Positions 42,557-52,746 of a stretch of DNA of 64,000 bases are shown piece by piece; the stretch's first letter is position 1, and every line of letters starts with the position of its first letter. Under the pieces are notes generated by a model. The model was not told the origin of the DNA, ran no database searches, and saw nothing but the letters and a program-made list of their open reading frames with translations. Where the stretch lies: the NCBI GenBank assembly GCA_045614025.1, contig JAZLCE010000039.1:25327-89326 (forward strand), in the 5' to 3' direction. The position numbers and the translations under genes were made by a program. This stretch comes from RGIG4140 sp045614025. Lineage in GTDB: Bacteria > Pseudomonadota > Alphaproteobacteria > CAAHEQ01 > UBA3637.

Positions 42557-45500
42557 TTAAATTACTTGTTTGTTTTGTTGAATTATTTGATTTAATTCAT
42601 TTATTTTTATTTTAAGGGAGGCGTTTTCTTTTTTGATTAATTCATTTTGCTTAATTGAATAATTAAGTAAAGAAGTTAGCTCTTTATGTTTATTTTTCTT
42701 ATAAAACTTTATTCCCAAAATACGATATTTTTTGCGGAAATGGAATTTATCGTAAATATCATTTGCAATTTTTTTGATATATTTCCTTGTATAATCAGGA
42801 GCAGGGGAGTTTTTGAGTGCAAAATCCCGGATTTCTTGCTTGGTAATTAACAAAGTGTTATCAAAAATTTCAGTAAGTTGCCCCCTGATAATCCGGCAAA
42901 CTTTTTTATGAATCTTCTTTTTCATCCTTGCTGTTTTAATTAAATAAACAGGGAAAAGAAGATAAGGAATTATTTGATTAATTAGGTTGATATGATATTT
43001 CTTCAAAAGATATAAAATATCTTTATCCAAAACTTTTTCACTTAATGGAACAATATCATTTGATAAATATTTTGTTATATCTTTAGAAAGGATGACTGGT
43101 TTTTTGAAATAAAAATGATGTTCATAGTTTTGACCAATCTTTAGCTTTGTTCCCTTTTTATAATTTATGATATTAAAACGGCATCGATATAATTCTTCAA
43201 ATTTTTGGAATGTTTGTTTGAAGGTTTGGTTTAATTCTTCATTTGAAAGAATGTTGATTTGATAGAAAACGTCATATGGTTTATGTTTGATAATAGAATC
43301 AATACAAGCTTGATAATCAGATAAATAATTTTTATTCAGAATTGGAATAATAATATTTTCTTTTGCCTTAAAAGTTTTTGCTGGTAACTTATGTTCTTCA
43401 ATAAAATCTTCTGTAAAGCGTTGACCATTGAAGAAATCTCGTCTTTGCTGAGTGCCAAATTTTATATTATTAGAAATAGAGTTTGGGTTGATTCTATAAT
43501 AATAAGTTGAATTTGGCGAAGTTACGCATTTGCCAAGTGTTTTAAGAACAACTGGCATCCAAAGCATATCTTCAAAATAAATTCCTTCAATAAAAAATAA
43601 GTTATCTTGAATGATTTTATCTTTTAAATAAATTTTATTATGAACATAGCAATATAATGGAATTGTATATAATTTAAATTTTTCTTCTAAAGAATTGGCT
43701 TCTTCAATTGATGTGAAATGAGAATAATATTCTTCATTTTTATTATCTGTTTTTAAAATATTTCCTGCACAAATATCCGCTTTGGTGTTTTTAGCTATTT
43801 TATAAAGTTCTTCATAAAATTCTTCATTAATCCAGTCATCCAAATCAACAAAGCCAATATATTTTCCTTTGGCAAGCTTAATGCCGATATTTCTTGTGTG
43901 AGATAATCCTTTGTTAATTTTTGTAATCACAGAGATGCGATTATCTTGCAATGCATATTCTTTTAAAATTTCAAGAGAATTATCCGTTGAACCATCATCA
44001 ATGCAGATGATTTCAATTTCTTTTAAGGTTTGATGGATAATGGAATTTAAACATTCATGCAAATATTTTTCAACATTATAAACAGGAACAATGACCGAAA
44101 CTTTTGGTTCAAAATCAATTTTATTTTGAATAATGGTTTTGATGGGCAAGAGTTCTTTTAACCAAGTGATGCGATTTTTTTCATAAAAATAATTGATTGG
44201 ATATTTATTCAATTCAAGTTTTTTGAAAATATCTAAAAGATAATCTTTTATTTCATCTTTAAGAGACTCTGGTGCCTCATTATGATAAAATTCAGCCATG
44301 TTGAGTATTTGAGCAAAATAAGATTGTTGAATAGCGGCATAATTATCCAACTTCTTTGTTAAGGTATATATATCCATTAAACATTTATGTATAGAATCTG
44401 GATGACTTGTTTTTTTATGGCAAAGAGAAGAGTCGATAATTCGATAATTTGTTAATTTTTTATCCAAATAGCTGATATTTTGCGCTGCAATGATTGCAGC
44501 CATTACAAAGGCCGTGTCATTATGATGATGGCAAGCAGAAAAACGAATGTTATTTTTACTAATTATTTCTCTTTTATAAATTTTATTCCATGGAACAGCA
44601 CAAATCATTTGAAAGATTTTTTTTGCGATATCTGGTTCTTTGCAAGAAAAAGTTTCTTTGTTTTTCAATATATTTTTGTTGATTAGCTTAAATCCCGGTT
44701 TATCGGTGTTTACTTGAATGAAATTGGCTTCACAAATAACGACGTCACTTTTATCTTTATCGGCTTTTTTAATCATTTCTTCAAGCATATTGAGTTCAAA
44801 GAAGTCATCTGAATCTATAAAACTTAAATATTCGCCTTTAGCAACGGCTAGGGCCGCATTTCTGGCAACGCCAGCAAAATGGTTTTGTTGCTTTAAAATG
44901 GTGATGCGATTATCTTTTGATGCATATTCTTTCAAAATTTCAATGGAAGAATCTGTTGACCCATCATCAACGCAGATGATTTCAATTTCTTTTAAGCTTT
45001 GATTAAGAATGGATTCTAAACATCCTTTTAAATATTCTTCTGCATTATAAACAGGAATGATAACCGAAACTTTTGGTTCAAAGTTAATTTTATTTTGAAT
45101 AAAGATTTTTGCGGTTGTATCAGAATAACCTTCAATGTTTTTGACCAAAATAATATCGTTTGATCGACTTTTTGTTGGATTTTGATCAAAATATTCCTTT
45201 AAGGATTTGATTTGAGGGTTCAGATATATTTCTGATAATTTATTAAATAATTCTTCCTCTGGCAGATGTAACCATTCTTCTTTTGATAAAGCCAGAGGTT
45301 TTGTTTTTTGATAAATAATATCTTTTTCTTTTAAATTTGCCCAGTCTTTTGCCCAAAGTTTTAAAAATTCAATGCGTCCTTTATTTGAAAATTTTAGATT
45401 GGTGTGATTCTTATCAAAGTAATTTGCATATCGCCAAAAGCATTTCCTAATCGCTTCAATATAATCTGTTTTTGATGGATATTGAACGGAATTGATGAAG

Positions 45501-46216
45501 TTTAATGTTTCACAGTTCACTTGAGCAATGGAATCTATATTTGAACTTTGTGTGTCACTTTCTTCTCGACGATAATGATAAAATGTTTCACAGCAAGGAT
45601 AGGCATGTTTGGCATAATAAGTTGCTTTTGTGGCCCAAAGGATATCTTCATGAAGTTGTTGAGGAACAAAAAGTATATTATTTTCTTTAATGATAGATGT
45701 TTTATAAATAGCATCCCAAATAACAGCTTTATGATCATTGATATTTAAAAAAGAAGTTTTCTTTTTAAGAAGGATATTATTAAAATTATCACTTTTTATT
45801 TTATCGTTACCAAAATGATTAATCGTGCAAGAGCGAACCAAATCGGCATTTTTTTTCTGAGCAACAAGATATAATTTTTCATAAAAATCTAAATCAATCC
45901 AATCATCAGAATCAACAAAGCCAATATATGTGCCTGTTGCATGGTTGATGCCAACATTTCGTGCTTGGGCAACTCCTTGGTTTTCTTGATGAATGATTTT
46001 GATGCGATTATCTTTTTTTGCATAATCTTCAAGAATTTTTAAAGAGTTATCTGTTGAACCATCATTAACGCAAATGATTTCAATTTTTTTAAGCGTTTGG
46101 TTGATAACAGAATCTAAACACTCATGTAAATATTTTTGCGCATTATAAACCGGAATAATGATAGAGATTATTGCCTTGTTATCCGTATAATTTTGCGATT
46201 GACTGTTATTTCTCAT
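42557..46216 (-). CDS. Triple-domain family 2 glycosyltransferase
   Basis: A 1219-residue protein with three GT-A cores starting near residues 15, 380 and 705, each opening S-[IV]-I-[IV]-P-V-YN and containing VNDGSTDNS or IDDGSTDNS and a metal-binding VDSDDW, IDSDDF or VDLDDW. Near 950 a GT8-like beginning (IIIPILNKNYLSDYQACID) can be seen. The C-terminus has an ILGIKFYKKNK motif and a coiled coil. Several sugars may be added by one polypeptide, as in polymerising or multi-step GTs. Domain 2 is preceded by a linker almost identical to that of the next gene, showing module duplication. AAAGAG lies nine bases before the ATG. Confidence 0.88.
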   Translation of the reverse strand: MRNNSQSQNYTDNKAIISIIIPVYNAQKYLHECLDSVINQTLKKIEIICVNDGSTDNSLKILEDYAKKDNRIKIIHQENQGVAQARNVGINHATGTYIGFVDSDDWIDLDFYEKLYLVAQKKNADLVRSCTINHFGNDKIKSDNFNNILLKKKTSFLNINDHKAVIWDAIYKTSIIKENNILFVPQQLHEDILWATKATYYAKHAYPCCETFYHYRREESDTQSSNIDSIAQVNCETLNFINSVQYPSKTDYIEAIRKCFWRYANYFDKNHTNLKFSNKGRIEFLKLWAKDWANLKEKDIIYQKTKPLALSKEEWLHLPEEELFNKLSEIYLNPQIKSLKEYFDQNPTKSRSNDIILVKNIEGYSDTTAKIFIQNKINFEPKVSVIIPVYNAEEYLKGCLESILNQSLKEIEIICVDDGSTDSSIEILKEYASKDNRITILKQQNHFAGVARNAALAVAKGEYLSFIDSDDFFELNMLEEMIKKADKDKSDVVICEANFIQVNTDKPGFKLINKNILKNKETFSCKEPDIAKKIFQMICAVPWNKIYKREIISKNNIRFSACHHHNDTAFVMAAIIAAQNISYLDKKLTNYRIIDSSLCHKKTSHPDSIHKCLMDIYTLTKKLDNYAAIQQSYFAQILNMAEFYHNEAPESLKDEIKDYLLDIFKKLELNKYPINYFYEKNRITWLKELLPIKTIIQNKIDFEPKVSVIVPVYNVEKYLHECLNSIIHQTLKEIEIICIDDGSTDNSLEILKEYALQDNRISVITKINKGLSHTRNIGIKLAKGKYIGFVDLDDWINEEFYEELYKIAKNTKADICAGNILKTDNKNEEYYSHFTSIEEANSLEEKFKLYTIPLYCYVHNKIYLKDKIIQDNLFFIEGIYFEDMLWMPVVLKTLGKCVTSPNSTYYYRINPNSISNNIKFGTQQRRDFFNGQRFTEDFIEEHKLPAKTFKAKENIIIPILNKNYLSDYQACIDSIIKHKPYDVFYQINILSNEELNQTFKQTFQKFEELYRCRFNIINYKKGTKLKIGQNYEHHFYFKKPVILSKDITKYLSNDIVPLSEKVLDKDILYLLKKYHINLINQIIPYLLFPVYLIKTARMKKKIHKKVCRIIRGQLTEIFDNTLLITKQEIRDFALKNSPAPDYTRKYIKKIANDIYDKFHFRKKYRILGIKFYKKNKHKELTSLLNYSIKQNELIKKENASLKIKINELNQIIQQNKQVI

Positions 46217-46234
46217 TTGAAAACTCTTTGCTTT

Positions 46235-48367
46235 TTATTTTAATACTGCCTTTAGATTATTTAATGAGTCTGAATAGATGCATTCACTTAAAGTTTTTAA
46301 ATTCTTTTTGGTTTCTTGATATTTGTTATCATCCATTAAAATGGCTTTTTCCATAGCTGATGAAATATTCGAATGAGTTGGATAGGTTAACGTATTAGAC
46401 TTTGTGAAACCATTAAAATCCGTTAAAAACATCTCAGGCATAATGCAAGGAATATTAAAGCCATAAATCAATTGAAATGATCCACTTGTTCCTGAAGAAA
46501 GATATCTTGAATGTTCTTCATTTTCTGGATCAAATAATGGCAAGAAGAAATCAGCCTTTTGCAGTTCATTATACATATCTTGATAATTTAAACGGCCTTT
46601 AAAATCAAAGTGTTGTTTGATGTTTTCTGGAATTAAAAAATCACCTTTACGAGCAATAACAATAATCTTAAAATCAAAGAACCCTTTTTGCTTTAATTCT
46701 TGAACAGCATCAAATAATAAGGAATGATTTTTTCTTTTGCTTTCAATATTTCCAACGCAAATAAATGTTGTTGTTTTATTTTTTTGATGAGGCGTTATTT
46801 CCGTGAAATAATGAGCATTAAGAACTTTGCAGTCTTTATCCTTTAAAATAGGTAAGTTTGCAAGCGAAACGCCTTTAAATTTTGGATTGCTGAAATTATT
46901 TTCATGCCATAATTCTGGATGATGGCACATGGTTATAACGTTGCCTTTGGGCATTTGAATTTTTGGGGTGAAATAATTATAATAGCTTTCACCATGATAT
47001 CTATCTGAATTAAAATATATATGTTCATATTTTGTTATCAGATCGCTCGTCATAAGCACTTTAACGCCCGTAGATTCTATTTTATATGTTTTAAGTTTTG
47101 GGTCTGTAAAATTAGAAAAGGGATTTAATTCAAATTCATTTTTTGAAAGAATAACATCAACATTATATCCTAAATCAAGAAAATATTTTGCTGCGCCAGG
47201 CAAGCATTCGCCATGAAATGAGTTGATTTCAACAAGTAAAACAGAATTGTTTCGAATATGTTGGCTAAAATAATTAATATAACATCTTTTTGTTTTCTTT
47301 TTTAGTTTTTTTACCTTGATTAAATAGTAGGGGAATAATAAATAAGCTTTGAGTATTTTAATGATTTTTTTATGGAAATGTTTTTGTTTGAAACATTGAC
47401 TGAAAATAGGCCAATCACATCCAAGCAAGCATTTTGCTTCTTTTTTAAATAATTTTAATTGAGCTTTTGTATAATGTTGCTTTTCGTATTGAATTTTTTC
47501 TTTAAATGATTCAATTAAGAGTGAAAGATATTCACTTTGATTATTTGCCACTAAGTTATTTCTTACATATTTATAGGCGCGGATAATATTTGCCCCGCCT
47601 TTTGATCTTTTTGAAGTAATAGATGTGGTTGTGTTTCTTCTATAGTGTAAAAGTGTTTTATAGACAATACTTATTTTTTTACTATAAGCCAAAGCAGAAA
47701 AGGTAAACCCAATGTCATTACAATTCCAAATTGATTGAAAGAGAAGTTGGTGATCTAGAATGAATTTTTTCCTAAAAATTTTATTCCAGAGGGAGGGGTT
47801 TGTGAAATTAAAAAGATTGTTTTTAAACGTATCCGTATAAATGCAGGAGAGCGTTGAAAATCTTTTCTTAAGCATAAAATCTGGTTGGTGATATTTTTTT
47901 TCTTTATCATTATAAATATCTGCATTACATACGGTAATATCACTCTCATCTTCATCGGCTTTTTTGCTCATTTCTTCAAGCATATTGAGTTCAAAGAAAT
48001 CATCAGAGTCTAAAAAGCTTAAATATTCGCCTTTAGCAACAGCAAGGCCAGCATTTCTGGCTACGCCTGCGTGCAAGTTTTCTTGTTTCATAACCGTGAA
48101 GCGATTATCTTTTTTTGCATATTCTTTTAAAATTTCAAGTGAAGAATCCGTTGAGCCATCATCAACGCAGATGATTTCAATTTCTTTTAATGTTTGGTTG
48201 ATAACGGAATCCAAACATTCGCGCAAATATTCTTCCACATTATAAACGGGAATAATGACCGAAACTTTTGGTTCAAAATCAATTTTATTTTGAATAATAA
48301 TTTCAGCAGTTGTATCTGGATCACCTTCAGCATTTTTCACGGTGATAATATTTTTTGTTTCAGCCAT
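46235..48367 (-). CDS. Bifunctional glycosyltransferase (GT2 plus GT-B domain)
   Basis: A 710-residue protein. The N-terminal linker KNAEGDPDTTAEIIIQNKID leads to a GT2 core (VSVIIPVYNVEEYLRECLDS, CVDDGSTDSS, FLDSDDF). The C-terminal 330 residues look like a GT-B (GT1/GT4-type) enzyme: VLLVEINSFHGECLPGAAKY, then FICVGNIESKRKNHSLLFDA and the donor-side SSGTSGSFQLIYGFNIPCIM. It probably adds two residues of the same glycan. AAGGAAG lies upstream of the ATG. It is eleven bases from the gene before it. Confidence 0.85.
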   Translation of the reverse strand: MAETKNIITVKNAEGDPDTTAEIIIQNKIDFEPKVSVIIPVYNVEEYLRECLDSVINQTLKEIEIICVDDGSTDSSLEILKEYAKKDNRFTVMKQENLHAGVARNAGLAVAKGEYLSFLDSDDFFELNMLEEMSKKADEDESDITVCNADIYNDKEKKYHQPDFMLKKRFSTLSCIYTDTFKNNLFNFTNPSLWNKIFRKKFILDHQLLFQSIWNCNDIGFTFSALAYSKKISIVYKTLLHYRRNTTTSITSKRSKGGANIIRAYKYVRNNLVANNQSEYLSLLIESFKEKIQYEKQHYTKAQLKLFKKEAKCLLGCDWPIFSQCFKQKHFHKKIIKILKAYLLFPYYLIKVKKLKKKTKRCYINYFSQHIRNNSVLLVEINSFHGECLPGAAKYFLDLGYNVDVILSKNEFELNPFSNFTDPKLKTYKIESTGVKVLMTSDLITKYEHIYFNSDRYHGESYYNYFTPKIQMPKGNVITMCHHPELWHENNFSNPKFKGVSLANLPILKDKDCKVLNAHYFTEITPHQKNKTTTFICVGNIESKRKNHSLLFDAVQELKQKGFFDFKIIVIARKGDFLIPENIKQHFDFKGRLNYQDMYNELQKADFFLPLFDPENEEHSRYLSSGTSGSFQLIYGFNIPCIMPEMFLTDFNGFTKSNTLTYPTHSNISSAMEKAILMDDNKYQETKKNLKTLSECIYSDSLNNLKAVLK

Positions 48368-48378
48368 TTATTTCTTCC

Positions 48379-49479
48379 TTATTTTAAATTTTTTAAACGT
48401 TTATATTCTTGCTTCAAGTGATGATATTTTTCTTGAACACGGATTGGCTTTGTTAAAACATGAATGATTTTTGAGCTGATTTTATGCGTTTTCTTTGAAA
48501 GTTTTTTAACAAAACGGTTGTTCCGAATCTTAATCCTTAATCCACAAATCCTAATGATTTTATAGCGCTTATCTTTTGAATTTTTGATTGAAAAAAGTTT
48601 TTGGTAAAATGGTGTGTGTGGTATCAAAAGATTTTCTTTATCAGGGAAATAAGCTTGAATTGTTTTCATCATATTTTTATGAGATCTATTTAATTTTTTT
48701 CGAATTTGAGGAAGATGATCGAGTAAGTGTTGATAGGTTGTGTTTTTAAGGTCTGATAAATTTTTTTGCTCAGCTATTTGCAAGTTATCTAATATTCCTT
48801 TTAATAACCCGGAAATTTGTTCTTTTTTCCATTTGATTTTTTTATAGCAATGTCTATATGCATAAGTGATTTTATGAATCGCATAAAATTTTTCGGCTTT
48901 TAGCATGGCTTTCACGAAAAAAGGTGGGTCTTGATATCTTCTGTATGCTGGAAAATAAATATCATTTTCAGTTAACATATTTCTATTATAAATAAAGCGA
49001 TGATACCCATAATCAAATTGATAATCTTTATAAGAGATAAGTTTATTTTCTTTAAAAAGATATTTGGAATCGGTTTGCGAAAAGTTTTGTGAGAGTTTTT
49101 TTTCTTGATGTGTAAAAATTGAAAATTCGCCCCCACAAATTTTAACATTTTGCTTGGTTGCGTTTTCATAAAGCAAGGCAAGAATATCACTTTCTGGATA
49201 ATAATCATCACCATCCATAAAAGCAATAAATTCACCTTTTGATGTTTTTATCCCCAAATTTCTGGCCATTCCCGCACCAGCATTTTCTTGTGTTAAAACA
49301 ATGAGACGATTATCTTTTTTTGCATATTCGTTTAAGATTTCTAAAGAAGAATCCGTTGAGCCATCATCAATACAGATAATTTCAATTTCTTTAAGTGTTT
49401 GATTAATAATCGAATCTAAACATTCGCGCAAGTATTCTTCCATATTATAAACAGGAATAATAACCGAAATTTTTGGCAC
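48379..49479 (-). CDS. Family 2 glycosyltransferase
   Basis: A 366-residue GT-A enzyme. It starts KISVIIPVYNMEEYLRECLD and has CIDDGSTDSSLEIL and AFMDGDDYYPES. The C-terminus is basic, with IIRICGLRIKIRN. It starts with GTG (49479), eight bases after AAGGAG. The start and leader are close copies of those of the GT2 gene at 53757. It is first after the promoter-hairpin element at 49526-49570. Confidence 0.88.
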   Translation of the reverse strand: MPKISVIIPVYNMEEYLRECLDSIINQTLKEIEIICIDDGSTDSSLEILNEYAKKDNRLIVLTQENAGAGMARNLGIKTSKGEFIAFMDGDDYYPESDILALLYENATKQNVKICGGEFSIFTHQEKKLSQNFSQTDSKYLFKENKLISYKDYQFDYGYHRFIYNRNMLTENDIYFPAYRRYQDPPFFVKAMLKAEKFYAIHKITYAYRHCYKKIKWKKEQISGLLKGILDNLQIAEQKNLSDLKNTTYQHLLDHLPQIRKKLNRSHKNMMKTIQAYFPDKENLLIPHTPFYQKLFSIKNSKDKRYKIIRICGLRIKIRNNRFVKKLSKKTHKISSKIIHVLTKPIRVQEKYHHLKQEYKRLKNLK

Positions 49480-49525
49480 TTGAAAACTCCTTAAATATTA
49501 CAATTCTAACTTTAGTTTAAATTAC

Positions 49526-49554
49526 ATCATACAAAAATATGAATACCCTGTCAA
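49526..49554 (-). promoter_or_regulatory. Promoter of the second glycan sub-operon, -35 box inside a hairpin
   Basis: On the minus strand a perfect TTGACA (49549-49554) and TATGAT (49526-49531) are 17 bases apart. The -35 box lies in the loop and right arm of the palindrome at 49543-49570. The same arrangement occurs at 53804-53832. Confidence 0.75.
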
Positions 49555-49570
49555 TATGAATACAGGGTAT
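49543..49570 (-). terminator. Palindromic hairpin (terminator or operator), copy 2
   Basis: Perfect 9-bp arms ATACCCTGT and ACAGGGTAT with a 10-base loop. It lies after the minus-strand gene ending at 49612. T-rich sequence follows on the minus strand, so it can end that transcript. It also overlaps the -35 box of the next gene, so it may also be an operator. Confidence 0.65.
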
Positions 49571-49611
49571 TTATAAATTAAATATTTTTTAGAAAAATAT
49601 ATTGTTTTTAT

Positions 49612-50628
49612 TTAAAATTTAAATATTTTTTTGAGCAAGCTTCTTTTTTTGATTTTATCTAATTTTTTTTCCAGAAAGCGTAATCTATTTTCATTTTCAT
49701 ATTCTTTTAAAGGACATAACGAAATTGGGAATGGTAAAGCAAGCCATTTTTCATAATATTGACGAATGAGTGGAATTAAATCTTTATTTTCATCTCGTTG
49801 AATGAAAAAGAATAGGTGAATCATTGGCACTTTAATTGATGCAACAATTTTCTTGTCATTTTTCATGCAATATTGAAAACAATCGTGTTCATCATCTTTT
49901 TGGGTGAGGGCGATTTTATTCCAAAATGATTTTTCAAATAACATACAGTTGATAGAGTATCTTTCGTTATGGTTAACAAGTTTATCTTCTTTATCTTTTG
50001 TGTTTGAAATGAATAAATCTGGTTTTAATGTTGTTTCGTGATGCAACCAACGAGATACAAAAGGATTACGCCAAATTGTGCCACATATACCAGCACGAAT
50101 TTCATCTTTTGGAATAATTGTGTTTTTATCGACAATATGTTCGCGTGCCATATTTTTAAAATATTGATCTTTCAGCTCCATCACGTTTAATGTTTCGATA
50201 AATCCCCATGGATTATTATTTACAAGACTTGTAACATATCCAAGAGAATCGCCATATTTTTCAAAGGCATCATCATATGTTTTTGCAAGGTCTTGAACAA
50301 ATGTTTTTGTTAATGGAAAGACATCATCATCTAACTTAATGATATAATCATACTCTTTCATCACATCGGAATTAAGAAGTTCTTTTATTGCTGTATATGG
50401 TTTTTGGGGTTTAATCCAATCAACAACAATGATATTCTTTGGAAATAAATTAGCATATCGTTTTGCAACTTGATAAGTGCGTTCACAATCATAGGTTCCA
50501 CGACCGTTTTGTAATAAAAAAAGTTTCATATTTTCAGGCATAAATTTGGTGATTGCTGCAAGACTGATTTCTAATGATTCAAAATCGGCGTAACAGAGTT
50601 GAACTATGGCTGTTTTTTCTAAATTCAT
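49612..50628 (-). CDS. Putative GT-A fold glycosyltransferase
   Basis: A 338-residue soluble protein. It starts TAIVQLCYADFESLEISLAA and has YIIKLDDDVFPLTKTFVQDL with a D-x-D metal site, as in sugar-nucleotide transferases. It does not match the usual GT2 opening, so the family is uncertain. Its start overlaps the DUF4422 gene stop by four bases (ATGA). The basic C-terminus (RFLEKKLDKIKKRSLLKKIF) suggests association with the membrane face. Confidence 0.7.
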   Translation of the reverse strand: MNLEKTAIVQLCYADFESLEISLAAITKFMPENMKLFLLQNGRGTYDCERTYQVAKRYANLFPKNIIVVDWIKPQKPYTAIKELLNSDVMKEYDYIIKLDDDVFPLTKTFVQDLAKTYDDAFEKYGDSLGYVTSLVNNNPWGFIETLNVMELKDQYFKNMAREHIVDKNTIIPKDEIRAGICGTIWRNPFVSRWLHHETTLKPDLFISNTKDKEDKLVNHNERYSINCMLFEKSFWNKIALTQKDDEHDCFQYCMKNDKKIVASIKVPMIHLFFFIQRDENKDLIPLIRQYYEKWLALPFPISLCPLKEYENENRLRFLEKKLDKIKKRSLLKKIFKF

Positions 50629-51635
50629 TTTTTTTGCTCCAATTTTTTTTCTCGTCTTAAATTCTTTAATGAATGATAATATTCTTTTTTATTTTTTCTT
50701 TGTCTTCCAAAAGATAGTTTGTATGATATTTTATGAAATAATAAATTTAAAAAGTGAGTGTTTTTTTTATCTTCGCTTTTGAAAAAATAAACGGGTAATT
50801 CTTGATATTTTTTATTTAAGACATCTTTTTGATGAGAAAAGTAAATGTCATAAATATTTTCCCCTAAATATCCAAGGGTTCTTTTTCCGTTTTGAGTATA
50901 GGTGTTTAAATCAATTTTCTTTTCAAGTTCAAAAAGTATTTCAAAAAGAAATTTTGCATAGTTAAAAAATTCTTCTTTCGGCAAAATAAACATTTGATAC
51001 ATGTGTTTATGATGCTTTTTTCTTAAATTTTGTGCGTGCTCTTTATATTGCGGATAATTCGATTCGATATGATTAATCAATAAGTCAAAATCTTTAATTT
51101 GAACGCCGGAGATATTCTTTTTGTAATCTTCATAAACAGATTGAATGCCTAAAAGTGATAAATCAGATTGATGAGTGATAATCCCGTCATATTTTTTTAA
51201 AATTTCAAGTATGTCATCAATCTGTTTTGTGTTTTCTTTTAAATGAGTTTCAAGTGAATTTATATATTTATTTGCATAAGCTTTTTCTCTTAAATCCCAT
51301 TGTTTTTTTTGATTTTCCTCAAAATTAAACATAAAATATCTTCGATAATGCATTAAGCCGATATAATCCGGATTGCCTAATTTATCGTAATTTTTCCATG
51401 CCCAATAAACTGCGGTAAGTTCAGAATAAAACCTGTTTTTTTCTGAGATGTTGTCGCCTGAATTATCTCCAATTGTGTTTTTAATCAACCATTTTAAGGA
51501 TTTTTTTCCCAATTTCCCATCTTTTGAATTTTTTAATGCAATTGATCTGCCGGCATGAATGGGAACAAATGCCTCGTGTTTTGGAAAAATAGAGGGTTTA
51601 TGGGTAACTATCAAAATTTTGATAGAAGGAGTCAT
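50625..51635 (-). CDS. DUF4422-type glycosyltransferase
   Basis: A 336-residue protein. KILIVTHKPSIFPKHEAFVP, YSELTAVYWAWKN and YIGLMHYRRYF match the DUF4422 family common in capsule and LPS loci. Members are thought to be glycosyltransferases acting near galactofuranose enzymes. glf is directly upstream (3-base gap), which suits a Galf transferase; this is inference. GGAG lies before the ATG. Confidence 0.85.
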   Translation of the reverse strand: MTPSIKILIVTHKPSIFPKHEAFVPIHAGRSIALKNSKDGKLGKKSLKWLIKNTIGDNSGDNISEKNRFYSELTAVYWAWKNYDKLGNPDYIGLMHYRRYFMFNFEENQKKQWDLREKAYANKYINSLETHLKENTKQIDDILEILKKYDGIITHQSDLSLLGIQSVYEDYKKNISGVQIKDFDLLINHIESNYPQYKEHAQNLRKKHHKHMYQMFILPKEEFFNYAKFLFEILFELEKKIDLNTYTQNGKRTLGYLGENIYDIYFSHQKDVLNKKYQELPVYFFKSEDKKNTHFLNLLFHKISYKLSFGRQRKNKKEYYHSLKNLRREKKLEQKK

Positions 51636-51638
51636 CCA

Positions 51639-52745
51639 TTATTCTCCTTTAATTTTTTCAAATAATTCTAAAGCTCTTGCGATGGCTTTATCCATATCGT
51701 AATATTTATAATCCCCTAAACGGCCAAGGAAATAAACATTTTTAAGCGTTTTGGCTTTTTCAAGATATTTGGCGTAGAGCAGGGCACTTTCTTCATTTGG
51801 AATTGGGTAATATCTTTCATTTTTGCCCCGTTCAAAAAACGCGGAATATTCTTTAGCAATTACCGTTTTATTTGATTTATCATCCAAATAATATTTATAT
51901 TCATGAATACGCGTAAAATCATAATTGCATGGATAGTTCACGCAGGCATTTGATTGATAAAATTCTTTATCATATTCTTCGAATTCAAAATGAACGCTAC
52001 GATAAGGAAGTTCCCCAAATTCAAAGCCAAAAAATTCATCAATTGGGCCAGTATAAAAAGTGCGATCAAAAGTATCAGTTATCTCTTGATAGCGCGTGTT
52101 TAATTTCACTTCAATATTGGGGTGATCAAGGATATTTTCAATAAGTTTTGTGTATCCTTCCAGTGGGATGCCTTGATATTTATCTTGAAAATATCTTGGA
52201 TCTTGGCTTAAATAAACGGGAACTCTTGCTGTTACAGCGCCATCCACTTCGTTTGGATTCACGCCCCATTGTTTCGTTGTATAATGCAAGAAAACTTTTT
52301 CATACACATAATCAGCCAAAAATTTTAAATCGGCATCTTCTTGTTTTTGAAATTCCAAAATGGGCACTTTTTTATTATATTCAAAACGGGCCAACAATTT
52401 TTCTTCTAAACGCTTAGCAAGCGTTTGGGGGAACACATCATAAAGTGTTTTAAAATTAAATGGAATGTTTGTTTCAACGCCGTCAATTATCGCAACAACT
52501 TTATGCATATATGTGTTAAATTTTGAAAAACGGCGCACAAATTGCCACACGCTTTCAAGTGAGGTGTGAAAAATATGTGAGCCATATTTATGAATCATAA
52601 TGCCATTTTGATCGCGGTAATCATAAGAATTGCCCCCAATATGATCTTTCGCATCAATCACAAGAACTTTTTCATTCAGTTCTTCAGCAATTTTACGAGC
52701 CATAACGGCGCCTGAAAATCCCGCGCCAACAATTAAATTTTTCAT
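51639..52745 (-). CDS. glf: UDP-galactopyranose mutase
   Basis: A 368-residue FAD enzyme. The N-terminus MKNLIVGAGFSGAVMARKIA is the dinucleotide-binding fold, followed by HIGGNSYDYRD and YGSHIFHTS. GLF signatures such as YTGPIDEFFGFEFGELPYRS and FLGRLGDYKYYDMDKAI are intact. It converts UDP-Galp to UDP-Galf, which implies galactofuranose in the glycan. AAAGGAA lies seven bases before the ATG, one base after the stop of the gene before it. Confidence 0.96.
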   Translation of the reverse strand: MKNLIVGAGFSGAVMARKIAEELNEKVLVIDAKDHIGGNSYDYRDQNGIMIHKYGSHIFHTSLESVWQFVRRFSKFNTYMHKVVAIIDGVETNIPFNFKTLYDVFPQTLAKRLEEKLLARFEYNKKVPILEFQKQEDADLKFLADYVYEKVFLHYTTKQWGVNPNEVDGAVTARVPVYLSQDPRYFQDKYQGIPLEGYTKLIENILDHPNIEVKLNTRYQEITDTFDRTFYTGPIDEFFGFEFGELPYRSVHFEFEEYDKEFYQSNACVNYPCNYDFTRIHEYKYYLDDKSNKTVIAKEYSAFFERGKNERYYPIPNEESALLYAKYLEKAKTLKNVYFLGRLGDYKYYDMDKAIARALELFEKIKGE

Positions 52746-52746
52746 A

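Noticed and set aside
47964..48245. Repeated antisense frames (SSILSSKKSSES...) opposite GT2 domains
   Set aside because: They appear wherever the conserved GT2 core is read backwards, also at 44718-45002.
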